DNA from: Capra hircus
Taxonomy: Eukaryota > Chordata > Mammalia > Artiodactyla > Bovidae
DNA length: 64,000 bases
Reading direction: 5' to 3'
NCBI RefSeq assembly: GCF_001704415.2
Contig: NC_030822.1
Span: 48,849,345-48,913,344, forward strand
A model generated the notes under the pieces. That model was given only the letters and a program-made list of their open reading frames with translations, had not been told where the DNA came from and did not search any database. The position numbers and the translations under genes were made by a program. Shown in pieces: positions 23,263 to 33,884 of the stretch (positions are counted from its first letter, which is position 1; the number at the start of each line of letters is the position of its first letter).

Positions 23263-23606
23263 ACTGTACCACTTTTCAAAATAGAGAATTGAAGGATTTA
23301 GTTGAGGTGACACAGTCAGTGGCAGAACTGAGAGTACAAACCAAGACTATTGAGTACTTGGTCTGACTCCTGCCCCTACTCCTGTATAAGATTCCCTCCA
23401 GGAACTCCAGGTTTTTCCTGCTATGGCTCCATGGCTCTCTAAGCATTTGATTTTCCCACTGATGTCTTGACTCTGCTTTGGAGTGACACGTAATCTGCCC
23501 CCATTAAGGAAACCCAGGGGAACTGCTGTAAGGTGTCTTAGGGCCTCTCTTTAAAGGTGTGAATTGCCTGTGGCTAGTAAGTAGTTTCTCACGCTTGTTT
23601 TCACCT

Positions 23607-23648
23607 GCTGCTGCTGCTAAGTCACTTCAGTCGTATCCGACTCTGTTT
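23607..23648 (-). mobile_element. Bov-A2 tail fragment
   Basis: GCTGCTGCTGCTAAGTCACT through GTATCCGACTCTG is only the AGC tail and the last 30 bases of Bov-A2, in antisense. Confidence 0.7.
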
Positions 23649-24112
23649 TCCCCTAGAAGAATGCTATTCCCTATAGAATTTTCTAACCTTCCTGTCAGAG
23701 CACAAGAGGAAAAGGCTTTATTTTTCCTCTTGACACAGTGGTGTCAGATGTGCTCTGATAAAGCCAGAAGCAGGTCTGGACTTAGTTACTGCTTGATTTT
23801 TCAGATCTTGAGCTTACCATTTAACTCGAATATAATTAAGAGGAGGTTAAAAAAATCACTTAACAAGAAACAAAAGTAAAAGTGTCATCATGGAAGTTCT
23901 CATTTTTAAGCCGGTGGAAAAAAAACTTTGACCTCTTCGGAACTAAATTCAGGACCTGGAGAAGGGTCACTTTGCGTCTCTCTTTTTCAGTTGTGGTTTT
24001 CTGTAATTTTCTGTTGGTAAAAATGTGGAAAAATGGGTAGAAATAACTTAATGAATACAAGACTCAGGTGACCGGAGAATAACCATAACCCAGGTCAAAA
24101 AATAGAACATTG

Positions 24113-24278
24113 CTAGGACATGACTGAGTGATTTCACTTTCATGGATTGGAGAAGGAAATGGCAACCCACTCCAGTGTTCTTGGAGAATCCCAGGGACGG
24201 GGGAGCCTGGTGGGCTGCCGTCTATGGGGTCACACAGAGTCGGACCCGACTGAAGCGACGTAGCAGCAGCAGCAGCAG
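24113..24278 (+). mobile_element. Bov-A2 SINE (shortened)
   Basis: It starts at the end of the first monomer (GGACATGACTGAGTGATTTC) and ends with GTAGCAGCAGCAGCAGCAG. A small deletion removes the TGCCTGG after GTTCT. A Bov-tA begins at the end of its AGC tail. Confidence 0.87.
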
Positions 24279-24470
24279 GGCTTCCCAGGTGGCTCAGTGG
24301 TAAAGAATCTGCCTGCCAATGCAGGCTTCATGGGTTCCATCCCTGGGTCAGAAAAATCCCCTGGAGAAGAACATGGCAACCCACTCCAGTATGGTTGCCT
24401 GGAGACTCCCATGGACAAAGGAGCCTGGCAGACTATAGTCCACGGGGTCGCAAACATTCGAACATGACTT
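24279..24470 (+). mobile_element. Bov-tA SINE inserted at the AGC tail of the preceding Bov-A2
   Basis: GGCTTCCCAGGTGGCTCAGT follows the AGC tail without a gap. The end, GGTCGCAAACATTCGAACAT, is altered and runs into the 38-bp tandem repeat. Confidence 0.88.
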
Positions 24471-24569
24471 CTGTTTTTGAGACTTATTCATATATTCGAA
24501 CATGACTTCTGTTTTTGAGACTTATTCATACATTCAAACATGACTTCTGGTTTTGAGACTTATTCATAC
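24456..24569 (+). repeat. 38-bp tandem repeat, three copies
   Basis: Units begin at 24456, 24494 and 24532 with ATTCGAACATGACTTCTG and contain TTTTGAGACTTATTCATA. Copies differ by only a few substitutions. The first unit overlaps the 3' end of the Bov-tA, so the array probably arose from the SINE end plus flank. Confidence 0.9.
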
Positions 24570-24589
24570 CCTTGCATGTAGATATACTA

Positions 24590-25330
24590 CTCTCATTTTC
24601 ATTGCTGTAGAATATTCTAGTTTATAAATTTATCGCTTTTGTCTATTCTTCTTTGTAGACACTTACAGCTGTCTCCAGTTTTGGAGTCACGGAGAGTAAA
24701 GCTCTCAACACTTTTTGTCATGGCCCTTGGAGCTCAAGCACGTACATTTTGTTTGGGGACTTTCCTAGGAATTATGGGTCTGTTTAAAGTTCTGTTAATT
24801 TACTCTCCCACCGGCAGTCCATGGGGGGTTTCTTTATTCCACCTTATCACCCATGTTTGTCTTTTCATTTCAGCTTTTGTTTTGTTGTGATTTTAATTTG
24901 TATTTTTCTGATGTCTAATGAGGTTGACAGCTTTTCTATGTTCAATAGTCACCCGGGTAACCTTTTTGTGAAGTATTCATTCAAGTCTTTAACCCATTTT
25001 CTTTATAGGATTGTCTGCCTTTTAATTGATGGAACTTCTTTGTATGTTCTAGAAATAAGCCCTTTGTCAGTTACAGGTGTTGGAAATACCTTTTCCATGT
25101 GTGTGGCTTCCATTTTTCCTCTCTGAAAAGCCTCTTTCTCTCTTTCGGCTACTCTTCGCGTCATGTGGGCCCTTCATTCCCCAGCCAGGAGTGGAACCTG
25201 TGCTCCCTGCTGTGGCAGTGCGGCGCCCTGGTCCTTAATTTGAAGGTAGTCCAGTTTGTCACTTTTTCCTCTTTTGATTGGTGCTTTTTGTGTTTCGATT
25301 AAAAAATCTTGCGCTATCTTAAAAAAGAAG
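24590..25330 (-). mobile_element. L1 fragment (older L1)
   Basis: TTTGTATTTTTCTGATGTCT, AACCCATTTTCTTTATAGGA, ATAAGCCCTTTGTCAGTTAC and GTAGTCCAGTTTGTCACTTT are classic antisense L1 sequence. Confidence 0.78.
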
Positions 25331-25469
25331 TTCTGAGATTGAAACCTAAATCTACAGCACAGTTTGTCCCAAATCTGTTGATGTAACATGGTTTTAGTAC
25401 AATATTCATGAATCAAATGGTCTTTTGCTTGAGAATGGAGACACATGAAATTTGCCAGGTGTTTGTTTC

Positions 25470-25740
25470 ACCGTAGGCAGGTCGACTTCCTCATTCTCTT
25501 TCAAAGCACAAATTTGATGTTCTTCTGCTCTGAAGCTTTTAGTGGCTTCCTTTTGCCTGATGGCTACAGAACAAATTGTTTAGCAGGTCATTCGAGGCCG
25601 TTCACACTCTGGCCCCAATCTACCGTTTCAGCCTTCTTTTCCACCTTGCCCCAAATGTAGCCATAGAAAATTCTTGTCCTAGTTCAAGCACACAACACAT
25701 TTTCATGCTCACAGTTTACAGTGTGGTAGCTCACACTACC
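25470..25740 (+). mobile_element. L2-like LINE fragment
   Basis: TAGTGGCTTCCTTTTGCCTG, TTCACACTCTGGCCCCAATC and CACCTTGCCCCAAATGTAGC resemble the L2 3' region, diverged. Confidence 0.45.
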
Positions 25741-25839
25741 TTATCTGCTTAAACTGACCTTTTTCTGAGGAGATTCTGTTTGTCTTCTGAGGCCCAAATT
25801 GATCCAGCACTTCCCAAAGAGGAATAGTAATTAGTGTTT

Positions 25840-25955
25840 AAGAATATGGACTCTGGAACCATCTCGCTGGAATCAAAGCCTGAAGTTTTCTTATCTGTGA
25901 AATGGGTAGAATGACAGCACTCACTCCCATGGTTGACGTGAGAATTAAAGGATGC
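25840..25955 (+). mobile_element. MIR SINE fragment
   Basis: AATATGGACTCTGGAACCAT, TTCTTATCTGTGAAATGGGT and GTGAGAATTAAAGGATGC follow the MIR consensus; it is truncated by the next Bov-tA. Confidence 0.6.
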
Positions 25956-25959
25956 GTAG

Positions 25960-26178
25960 AGGTTCCCCGGTGGCGCTAGTGGTAAAGAACCCGCCTGCCA
26001 GCGCTGATGACATAAGAGAAGTGTGTTCAATCCCTGGGTCAGGAAGATCCCCTGGAGGAGGGCGTGGTAGCCCACTCCAGTAGTCTTGCCTGGAGAATCC
26101 CGTGGACAGAGGAGCCTGGTAGGCTACAGTCCATAGGGTTGCAAAAGAGTTGGATGTGACTGAAGTGGCTGAGTACAC
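25960..26178 (+). mobile_element. Bov-tA SINE (first of a direct pair)
   Basis: AGGTTCCCCGGTGGCGCTAG is the tRNA-like head; the body ends AGTTGGATGTGACTGAAGTG. A second copy in the same direction starts about 20 bases later. Confidence 0.9.
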
Positions 26179-26199
26179 ACAGTGAGTGGAATAGTGCTG

Positions 26200-26376
26200 A
26201 AGAATCTGCCTACTCATATAGGAGATATGGGTTCAATCCCTGGGTCGGGAAGATCCCCTGGAGGAGGAAATGGCAACCCACTCCAGTACTCTTGCCTGGA
26301 GAATCCCATGGACAGAGGAGCCTGGTAGGCTACAGTGCATGGGGTCGCAAAGAGTGGGACACGACTGAGCATGCAC
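26200..26376 (+). mobile_element. Bov-tA SINE (second of a direct pair)
   Basis: GAAGAATCTGCCTACTCATA to GTGGGACACGACTGAGCATG. The first bases of the head are missing. Confidence 0.88.
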
Positions 26377-26479
26377 AGTATATACTATATGAGTTAGCTG
26401 TTGTTATCCTCTGCTCTACCAAGGAGGGAAAAATCGATTCTCCACTTTCTTTGCCCCCATGATAGTTTCTTTTTATCAT

Positions 26480-26899
26480 ACTAGATCTTATCCATTCATC
26501 TGTCAGTGGACATTTAGGTGGTTGCCTTGTCTTGGCTGTTGTAAACAGTGCCGCAATGAACACTGGTATACATATTTCCTTTTAAACCATTATTTTCTCC
26601 AGATACACACCCAGGAGTAGGATTGCAGTATCATATGGTAGCTCTATTTTTAGTTTTTAAAGGAACTTCCATACTTTTCTCCATAGTGGCTGTACCAATT
26701 TGCATTCCCACCAACAGTATGGAAGGGTTGCCTTTTCTCTTCAATCTGTCTAGCATTTATTATTTGTCAACTTTCTGATGATGGCCATTCTGATCTGTAT
26801 GACGTGATTTGTCTTCTCTAATAATTAGCAACACTGAGCATCTTTTCATGTGCCTGTTGTCTCCCTGTATGTCTTCTTTGAAGAAATGTCTATTTAGGC
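26480..26899 (-). mobile_element. L1 fragment, left part of an interrupted element
   Basis: TTATCCATTCATCTGTCAGT, GTAAACAGTGCCGCAATGAA and GGAACTTCCATACTTTTCTC are antisense L1. It breaks at AAATGTCTATTTAGG, and the matching L1 sequence resumes at about 28684 with CCCATTTTTTGATTGGGTTG. Confidence 0.85.
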
Positions 26900-27909
26900 A
26901 GACCACCTGTCCTGCCTCATGAGAAATTTGTATGCAGGTCAGGAAGCAACAGTTAGAACTGGACGTGGAACAACAGACTGGTTCCAAATAGGAAAAGGAG
27001 TACGTCAAGGCTGTATATTGTCACCCTGCTTATTTAACTTCTATGCAGAGTACATCATGAGAAACGCTGGACTGGAAGAAACACAAGCTGGAATCAAGAT
27101 TGCTGGGAGAAATATCAATAACCTCAGATATGCAGATGACACCACCCTTATGGCAGAAAGTGAAGAGGAACTAAAAAGCCTCTTGATGAAAGTGAAAGAG
27201 GAGAGTGAAAAAGTTGGCTTAAAGCTCGACATTCAGAAAATGAAGATCATGGCATCCGGTCCCATCACTTCATGGGAAATAGATGGGGAAACAGTGGAAA
27301 CAGTGTCAGACTTTATTTTTGGGGGCTCCAAAATCACTACAGATGGTGACTGCAGCCATGAAATTAAAAGACGCTTACTCCTTGGAAGAAAAGTTATGAG
27401 CAACCTAGATAGTATATTCAAAAGCGGAGACATTACTTTGCCGACTAAGGTCCACCTAGTCAAGGCTATGGTTTTTCCAGTGGTCATGTATGGATGTGAG
27501 AGTTGGACTGTGAAGAAGGCTGAGCGCTGAAGAATTGATGCTTTTGAACTGTGGTGTTGGAGAAGACTCTTGAGAGTCCCTTGGACTGCAAGGAGATCCA
27601 ACCAGTCCATTCTGAAGGAGATCAACCCTGGGGTTTCTTTGGAAGGAATGATGCTAAAGCTGAAGCTCCAGTACTTTGGCCACCTCATGCGAAGAGTTGA
27701 CTCATTGGAAAAGACTCTGATGCTGGGAGAGACTGGGGGCAGGAGGAGAAGGGGACAACAGAGGATGAGATGGCTGGATGGCATCACAGACTCGATGGAC
27801 GTGAGTCTGAGTGAACTCCGGGAGATGGTGATGGACCGGGAGGCCTGGCGTGCTGCGATTCATGGGGTCACAAAGAGTCCGATACGACTGAGCAACTGAA
27901 CTGAACTGA
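26900..27909 (+). mobile_element. BovB LINE, copy A (reverse-transcriptase C-terminal half to 3' end)
   Basis: RTE-clade non-LTR retrotransposon. An open frame at 26919-27530 carries GVRQGCILSPCLFNFYAEYI and the RT catalytic box YADD (NNLRYADDTTLMAESEEE). It is interrupted by a TGA where sister copies keep the frame (GAGCGCTGA), a change compatible with CpG decay; the same frame then reopens to the 3' end with GITDSMDVSLSELREMVMDR. The 5' half of BovB, including the endonuclease, is absent, so it cannot move by itself. It is inserted in an L1. Confidence 0.92.
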
Positions 27910-28683
27910 ACCACCATTATGGCAGAAAGTGAAGAGGAACTGGAAAGCCTCTTGATGAAAGTGAAAGAGGAGAGTGAAAAAGTTGGCTTAAAGCTCAACA
28001 TTCAGAAAACGAAGATCATGGCATCTGGTCCCATCACTTCATGGGAAATAGATGGGGAAACAGTGGAAACAGTGTCAGACTTTATTTCTTGGGGCTCCAA
28101 AATCACTGCAGATGGTGACTGCAGCCATGAATTTAAAAGACGCTTACTCCTTGGAAGAAAAGTTATGCCCAACCTAGATAGCGTGTTGAAAAGCAGAGAC
28201 ATTACTTTGCCGACTAAGGTCCATCTAGTCAAGGCTATGGTTTTTCCAGTGGTCGTGTATGGATGTGAGAGTTGGACTGTAAAGGAAGCTGAGTGCCAAA
28301 GAATTGATGCTTTTGAACTGTGGTGTTGGAGAAGACTCTTGAGAGTCCCTTGGACTGCAAGGAGATCCAACCAGTCCATTCTGAAGGAGATCAGCCCTGA
28401 GATTTCTTTGGAAGGACTGATGCTAAAGCTGAAACTCCAGTACTTTGGCCACCTTATGCGAAGAGTTGACTCATTGGAAAAGACTCTGATGCTGGGAGGG
28501 ATTGAGGGCAGGAGGAGCAGAAGACGACAGAGGATGAGATGGCTGGATGGCATCACGGACTCTATGGACCTGAGTCTGAGTGAACTCTGGGAGTTGGTGA
28601 TGGACAGGGAGGCCTGGCGGGCTGCGATTCGTGGGGTCGCAAAGAGTCGGACACAACTAAGTGACTGAACTGAACTGAACTGA
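27910..28683 (+). mobile_element. BovB LINE, copy B (directly abutting copy A)
   Basis: It repeats the last ~770 bp of copy A, beginning CCACCATTATGGCAGAAAGT, with an uninterrupted 249-codon frame (27919-28668) starting MAESEEELESLLMKVKEE. It lacks the YADD box and everything upstream. It ends in CTGAACTGAACTGA and then the interrupted L1 resumes. Confidence 0.92.
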
Positions 28684-29284
28684 CCCATTTTTTGATTGGG
28701 TTGTTTGTTTTCTAGATACTGAGCAGTATGAGCTTTTGTATTGATATATTTTGGAAAACAATCCTTTGTTGCTTGTGTCGGTTGCAAATATTTTCTTCCA
28801 GGCCATAGCTTGTCTTTTCATTTTTGAATGGCTTGCTTTCCTGTGCCAAAACTTTTACTTTTAATTGGGTCCCGTTTATTTATTTTTACTTTTATTTTCA
28901 TTACTCTGGGAGATGGATCCAAAAAATATTTTTGCCATTTATGTCGAAGAGTATTCTACTTATGTTTTCCTCTAAGAGGTTTACAGTATATGGTCTTACA
29001 GTTAGGTCTTTCTTCTCCCACTTTATTTTTGAATATGATATTAGAATATGGTCTAATTTCACTCTTCTGATGTAGCTGTCCAGTTTTTCCAGTGTCGCTT
29101 ATTGAAGAGACTGTCTTTTCTCCGTTGTATATTCTTGCATTCTTTATCATGTGTTAATTGGCCATAAGTGTGTGAGTTTATTTCTGAGCTTCCTGTCTTG
29201 TTTCATCTATCCATGTGCCAGTACTGTATTCTGTGTTGATTACTGTAGCTTTGTTGTTTCGTCAAAGATCATAGGCATCTTTCA
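28684..29284 (-). mobile_element. L1 fragment, right part of the interrupted element
   Basis: CCCATTTTTTGATTGGGTTG, TCCTTTGTTGCTTGTGTCGG and CTTTTAATTGGGTCCCGTTT continue the antisense L1 of 26480-26899 without much loss. Confidence 0.82.
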
Positions 29285-29640
29285 CACAGTTTTATTGAGA
29301 TGTAATTGACATAATGAATTGTCTATATTTAAAATGGACAATTTGATAAATGTTTGCATATGCATATACCTGTTAAATCATCATCACTATCAAAACAGTG
29401 AATATACCCAGCACCCCGAAAGTTTCCTCCTGCCTGTTGTAATCCTTTCTTTTGTCCCTCTCTAACTCCCCTCTTCAACAACTACTGATCTGCCTTCTGT
29501 CACTGTTCATCTCAAAATAATGTATTGAGTGTTCATTCCTTTCTATGGCTGGGTAGTAGTTCATGATATAAATTTAGCAGCTTGCCTACCCACCTGTAGA
29601 TGGACTTCTGGTTTGTTTACCATGAGACAAGGCTAAATAA
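29285..29640 (-). mobile_element. Old L1M-type 3' sequence
   Basis: TTTTATTGAGATGTAATTGA is a hallmark of old L1M 3' ends read in antisense; CACTATCAAAACAGTGAATA and CTTTCTATGGCTGGGTAGTA follow. Confidence 0.6.
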
Positions 29641-31143
29641 TTGATTATTGAATCAGTTGTAGCAAAACTGTAAAATAAGAGGAACTACACTGGCTCTCTG
29701 TGATAATCTTCCCATTTACAGAAAAATTTCAAGGTTAGCAAGAGGTGTTAAGTAAATGCTGGTCCTTAGTTGGCACCTGGAATGTACACTCAGGAGAGCT
29801 CCCCAGATTCCTCCTCCATTCCCCAGAGACTGGGACATGTTAGCTGGGTCCTTTTTGAGAATTGCTTCCAGTGGGAAGGACCATTTTATCCCAGACATTA
29901 CCTCCTCCAAGGGGCCCCTGAGAGGGGCTGAAAGGTCTTGTGCCCTTGCCTGCAGGTGGAGCAACTCTAAAGATAAATGGTCCAGCTCCAGAGCTCCCTT
30001 CAGGATCACGGTTAGCTGAGACCTTTGTTGCCACTAACTGAGCTGAGCATCTCTCTCTGCCTCATCTCACTTCCTTCACAAGGGTTGTCCTGAGGCCACG
30101 GCTATAAACCCCAGCACACAAACCTCTATCTCAGCATCTGAAATAGGTTGTCAAATGAGCGAGTGAATGAAAGGATGACTGAATCCGCCGTTTGAGATAG
30201 AAACACTGCTCTTTTTCTCTGAGCCTGAAAGGATGTTTGTCTTACAACTTTTCAGAGCATTAAAGAAGATCTTACTTTAAGTTGTCCTCTGGAAGATGAT
30301 GAATGTAACTGTATTCACCCCCGGATGTGCTATCAACTGGTCGCCAACCTTGAGAAATGTCACAGTAGTCCACTGGACTCAGATGACAAATGGTCCGTGG
30401 GGGAAACACTGCAAAGCAGGCTCTGAGTTGACATGTCCTTGTGGTTTGCATCATTCCTCCCACTCTCAACACCCTCACTTCAGCCTGCAACCCACAGGGG
30501 GCTCAGCAGGGGAAGGTAGCAAGCTGTGGCCGCTTAGCGAGTGGAGGGGAAAGGTGAGGTTGGAGAATAGTGGCCAAGGGGTGACCATCTGCCTATTATT
30601 TCCTAATGGAAAAGTGTCTACTGACCACTTTGTATGTGGGAGGTCTCAGCGCTGAAAGCCCATTTGTCACTTTGATCTGTGTTTTATGAAATCCCCATAG
30701 TATGCTTTTGTATTCATAGGAAGTAGCATTTGATAGGGTGGTGGTGTTGGGGGACAGATTTGAGAGAAATAAACATCATCATCCTGGTCAACCTAGGTTG
30801 TCAGGAAGAAAAAAAAATCTGAAAAGATTTATCAAGTAGGTGAAAGATGGACTATTTGAAGGGTCAGAAAAGACAGGGGATTTCCCCATGTGTAGAAGTC
30901 TCTGGGGTTTTTGTTGCAATTACAAGAGGGGCCTAAACTTTCTTCTTGACCTTTCATGGCTCCTGTGACAAATCCGTGGACTTTCCCAATGCCAGGCCCA
31001 GAGGTGAGACCTGACTTGCATTTCCCAGCAGATACGGGATGCCCCATCATGCTGTGTCTGAATTCTCCAAGTACTGTCATTGACTTGGAGTGCTTGGGGA
31101 GTTTCTAAACCAGAGCAGCAGCCTCTACAACTAGTTATTTTTC
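29641..31143. other. Intergenic stretch without recognised repeat or gene
   Basis: About 1.5 kb between CRTAM and UBASH3B. I see no exon, SINE or LINE. Short open frames on both strands have no family hallmark and overlap each other. A regulatory role is possible but not shown by sequence. Confidence 0.5.
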
Positions 31144-31327
31144 TTTTAATAATTTGTTGATGTGGACCAGTTTTAAAGTCTTTGTTGAATTTGTTGCAGT
31201 ATTGTTTCTGTTTTCTGTTTTGGTCTTTTGGCCGCTAGGCATGTGGGATCTTAGCTCCCAGACCAGGGATCGAACCTGCACCCCCTGCAGGTGAAGTCTT
31301 AACCGCTGGATCATTAGCAAAGTCCCT
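31144..31327 (-). mobile_element. CHR-2-type SINE
   Basis: AAAGTCTTTGTTGAATTTGT at the tail side, then CTAGGCATGTGGGATCTTAG and ACCAGGGATCGAACCTGCAC toward the head. Confidence 0.87.
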
Positions 31328-31367
31328 GTAACTGGTTACTGATTGAGAAAAGAACTTCCTAGGAGCA

Positions 31368-31487
31368 GCAACAGAGAAGGCAATGGCACCTGACTCCAGT
31401 ACTCTTGCCTGGAAAATCCATGACGGAGGAGCCTGGTAGGCTGCAGTCCATGTGGTCGCTAAGAGTCGGACACGGCTGAAGCGATTT

Positions 31488-31567
<80 letters not shown>

Positions 31568-31572
31568 CAGCA
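31368..31572 (+). mobile_element. Bov-A2 monomer with expanded AGC tail
   Basis: AACAGAGAAGGCAATGGCAC to GGCTGAAGCGATTTAGC, then the AGC array at 31488-31563 and an imperfect end. The AGC array is far longer than in the other Bov-A2 copies of this window (2-6 units). Confidence 0.92.
31488..31563. repeat. (AGC)n trinucleotide repeat, about 25 uninterrupted units
   Basis: The run has no interruption until GGA at about 31563. It is AGC/CAG on plus and GCT/CTG on minus. It creates long poly-Leu and poly-Ala open frames on the minus strand that are artefacts. Confidence 0.97.
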
Positions 31573-31594
31573 AAACTTAGTGGAATAAGGGGGC

Positions 31595-31735
31595 AGGAGG
31601 CAGACAGACCCGGATTTTTCACCTGGATCCTGTCACTAGCAGCCTTGTAGCTCCGAGAAAACTACTTGTCTCTTGGAATCAGCATCCTCATCTGTAAACT
31701 GGGGAGAATAATCACAGGATAAGGTGACTGGGAGA
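31595..31735 (+). mobile_element. MIR SINE
   Basis: TGTCACTAGCAGCCTTGTAG, GAAAACTACTTGTCTCTTGG and CATCCTCATCTGTAAACTGG match the MIR core. Confidence 0.6.
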
Positions 31736-32194
31736 TCTGAATCAAACAGAATCCAATGTGGCCAACAGGGCAGCACATTGAAGATGCTTCATAAATCTGC
31801 AGACCTCAGGGGACTGGGGCTGCATCTCATCCCCATGGGAACCACAGCAAGCGAGATGAATTTGGAAAAGGAAAGGACCAGCTCAGATTTCGTTCTTAAG
31901 GCTTCTGCCTACAACTTAATGTAATCAAACGGATCATTCTTAAAACAGAACCCAAGTAAGAGCCAGTTTCAGAAGGAAATTGTGGTTTGGGGGAATGGAC
32001 CGCAGAGCAGCATGCGCCAGCTTCTGGTCTTAGCTCACACATCTCCCAGAACAAGTGACTTCCCTTGGTATCTTTGTGTGCAAACAGGGGGGTTGGATGA
32101 GAGCAGTGTTCTGAAGAATCCAAGTATTCACCAGGTGCCTCAGGGTTGTGAGATAATTTCCTTAAGATTTGTTTCAAAAAAATTTCAAAACTAT

Positions 32195-32370
32195 TTGCCC
32201 AGGCTGTGGAACCAGGCTGAAAATGCCTGGGATCTCAGATCTGGCAAATCCAGCTATGTGACTTTGGGCAGGTTGTTGATTCTAAGACTCACTTTCCTCT
32301 TTTGTAAATTGGGAACAAAAATAGTATCGTGAATAGAGTTGTTGAGAAGATTAAGGACATTTACACAGGT
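32195..32370 (+). mobile_element. MIR SINE
   Basis: AGCTATGTGACTTTGGGCAG, CTCACTTTCCTCTTTTGTAA and GTTGTTGAGAAGATTAAGGA are the MIR core and tail. Confidence 0.68.
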
Positions 32371-32375
32371 AAGAT

Positions 32376-32583
32376 AGGGCTTCCCTGGTGGCTCAGTAGA
32401 AAAGAATCTGCCTGCTCATGCAGGAGACCTCGGTTCAGTCTCTGGGTCAAGAGGATCCCCTGGAGAAGGAAATGGCAACCGCCTCCAGTTTTCTTGCCTG
32501 GAGGATTCCATGGACAGAGGATACTGGTGGCCTATAGTCCATGGGGTCGCAAGAGTCAGACATGACTTAGCAACTGAACAACA
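32376..32583 (+). mobile_element. Bov-tA SINE
   Basis: GGCTTCCCTGGTGGCTCAGT to CAGACATGACTTAGCAACTG. Confidence 0.92.
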
Positions 32584-32759
32584 CAGGTAAAGTACCTAGA
32601 AAAGTGCCTGATAGAGATCAGCCCCCCCAAGAATGCTGGCTGTCACTTTACCAGCCACTAGACATCACTGATCTGTTCATTTGTTACACAGTGGGAATGG
32701 TTTCTGTGTTGGATTCTGGGCTTAGAACAAAATCCAAATGCTTCACCTTGGTCCACAGC

Positions 32760-32945
32760 AGAGGCGGGCAGATTTTTCTGTAAAGCACCAAGTAGCAAAG
32801 ATTTTGGACTTTGTGGGTCTTGTGTCCTCTTGCACTCACCTCCTCCCTTGTGTCCAGGAAGCAGCCATAAGTAATATGTCAACCCGTGAACATGGCTGTT
32901 GCCAATAAAACTTTATTGTGGGCACTGGAATTTGGCTATCCTACA
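32760..32945. mobile_element. MER-type hAT transposon, first part (split by L1)
   Basis: CAGATTTTTCTGTAAAGCAC, GGACTTTGTGGGTCTTGTG, GAAGCAGCCATAAGTAATAT and CAATAAAACTTTATTGTGGG follow a widespread mammalian non-autonomous hAT element whose exact name I leave open. Its end is found at 33885-33945. Confidence 0.65.
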
Positions 32946-32969
32946 GTTACAGAGCTATGCCCTGACATA

Positions 32970-33366
32970 ATATGTTTTTTTTTAATTTTTATTTTTACTT
33001 TATTTTACTTTACAATACTGTATTGGTTTTGCCATACATTGATAATATGTTTTTTTAATTGAAGTATAGTTGATTTACATTGTTGTGCCAATCTCTGCTA
33101 TAACAGCATAATGACTCATTTTACATATTTTTTTTTAATATTCTTTTCCACTATGATTTATCCCAGGAGACCAGATACAGTTCCCTGTGCTATGCAGTAG
33201 GATGTTGTTTATCAATTCTAAATATAATGCTTTGCACTTACTAACCCCAAATTCCCAGTCCGTCCCTCTCCCCACCCTGCTTGGCAACCATAAGTCAGTT
33301 CTCTATGTCTGTGAGTCTGTTTCTGTTTTGTAGATAGGTTCATTTGTGCCATGTTTTAGATCCCAC
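32970..33366 (-). mobile_element. L1 3'-region, first part (split by Bov-A2)
   Basis: ATTGAAGTATAGTTGATTTA, CCTGTGCTATGCAGTAGGAT and TGTCTGTGAGTCTGTTTCTG are antisense L1; it stops at TTTTAGATCCCACTTAG. Confidence 0.8.
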
Positions 33367-33369
33367 TTA

Positions 33370-33592
33370 GAGGAGCCTGGTAGGCTGCAGTCCGTGGGGT
33401 TGCTAAGAGTCGGAAGCGACTGAGTGGCTTCTTCACTTTCACTTTTCACTTTCATGCATTGGAGAAGGAAATGGCAACCCACTCCAGTGTTCTTGCCTGG
33501 AGAATCCCAGGGACGGGGGAGCCTGTTAGGCTGCCGTCTATGGGGTCGCACAGAGTCAGACACGACTGAAGCGACTTAGCAGCAGCAGCAGC
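33370..33592 (+). mobile_element. Bov-A2 SINE nested in L1
   Basis: AGGAGCCTGGTAGGCTGCAG, linker TTCACTTTCACTTTTCACTT and end GACTTAGCAGCAGCAGCAGC. The L1 continues directly afterwards with ATAAGTGGTATTATATGGTG. Confidence 0.92.
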
Positions 33593-33850
33593 ATAAGTGG
33601 TATTATATGGTGTTTGTCTTTCTGCCTGACTCAGTATGATAATCTCCAGTTGCATCCATGTTGCTGCAAATGGCACTGTCTTCTTTTTAATGGCCGAGTA
33701 GTATTCCATTGTGTGTATGCACCCGTGTGTATCCATGAATCTGCCAGTGGACATTTAGCTTGTTTCCATGTCTTGGCTCTTGTAAATAGTGCTGCTGTGA
33801 ACATAGGAGTTCATGTATCTTTTCACATCTAATTCTTTTGATGCTTTTCA
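33593..33850 (-). mobile_element. L1 3'-region, second part
   Basis: TATGATAATCTCCAGTTGCA, GCCGAGTAGTATTCCATTGT and TGTAAATAGTGCTGCTGTGA continue the antisense L1. Confidence 0.82.
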
Positions 33851-33884
33851 GCCACTAAAAATTATAAAAACATTCTTAGCTTAT

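Noticed and set aside
24456..24569. CRISPR-like array
   Set aside because: The 38-bp units are directly adjacent with no spacers, and the DNA is mammalian.
26919..27530. 203-codon reverse-transcriptase frame as a host gene
   Set aside because: It is the BovB retrotransposon RT, interrupted and 5'-truncated, not a cellular gene.
28002..28787. 261-codon minus-strand frame
   Set aside because: It is the antisense shadow of BovB copy B. The same applies to 27233-27787, 45647-46216 and 56068-56382.
31235..31622. Minus-strand frames with long poly-Leu (31235-31573) and poly-Ala (31359-31622)
   Set aside because: They are translations of the GCT/CTG strand of the expanded SINE tail and have no gene context.
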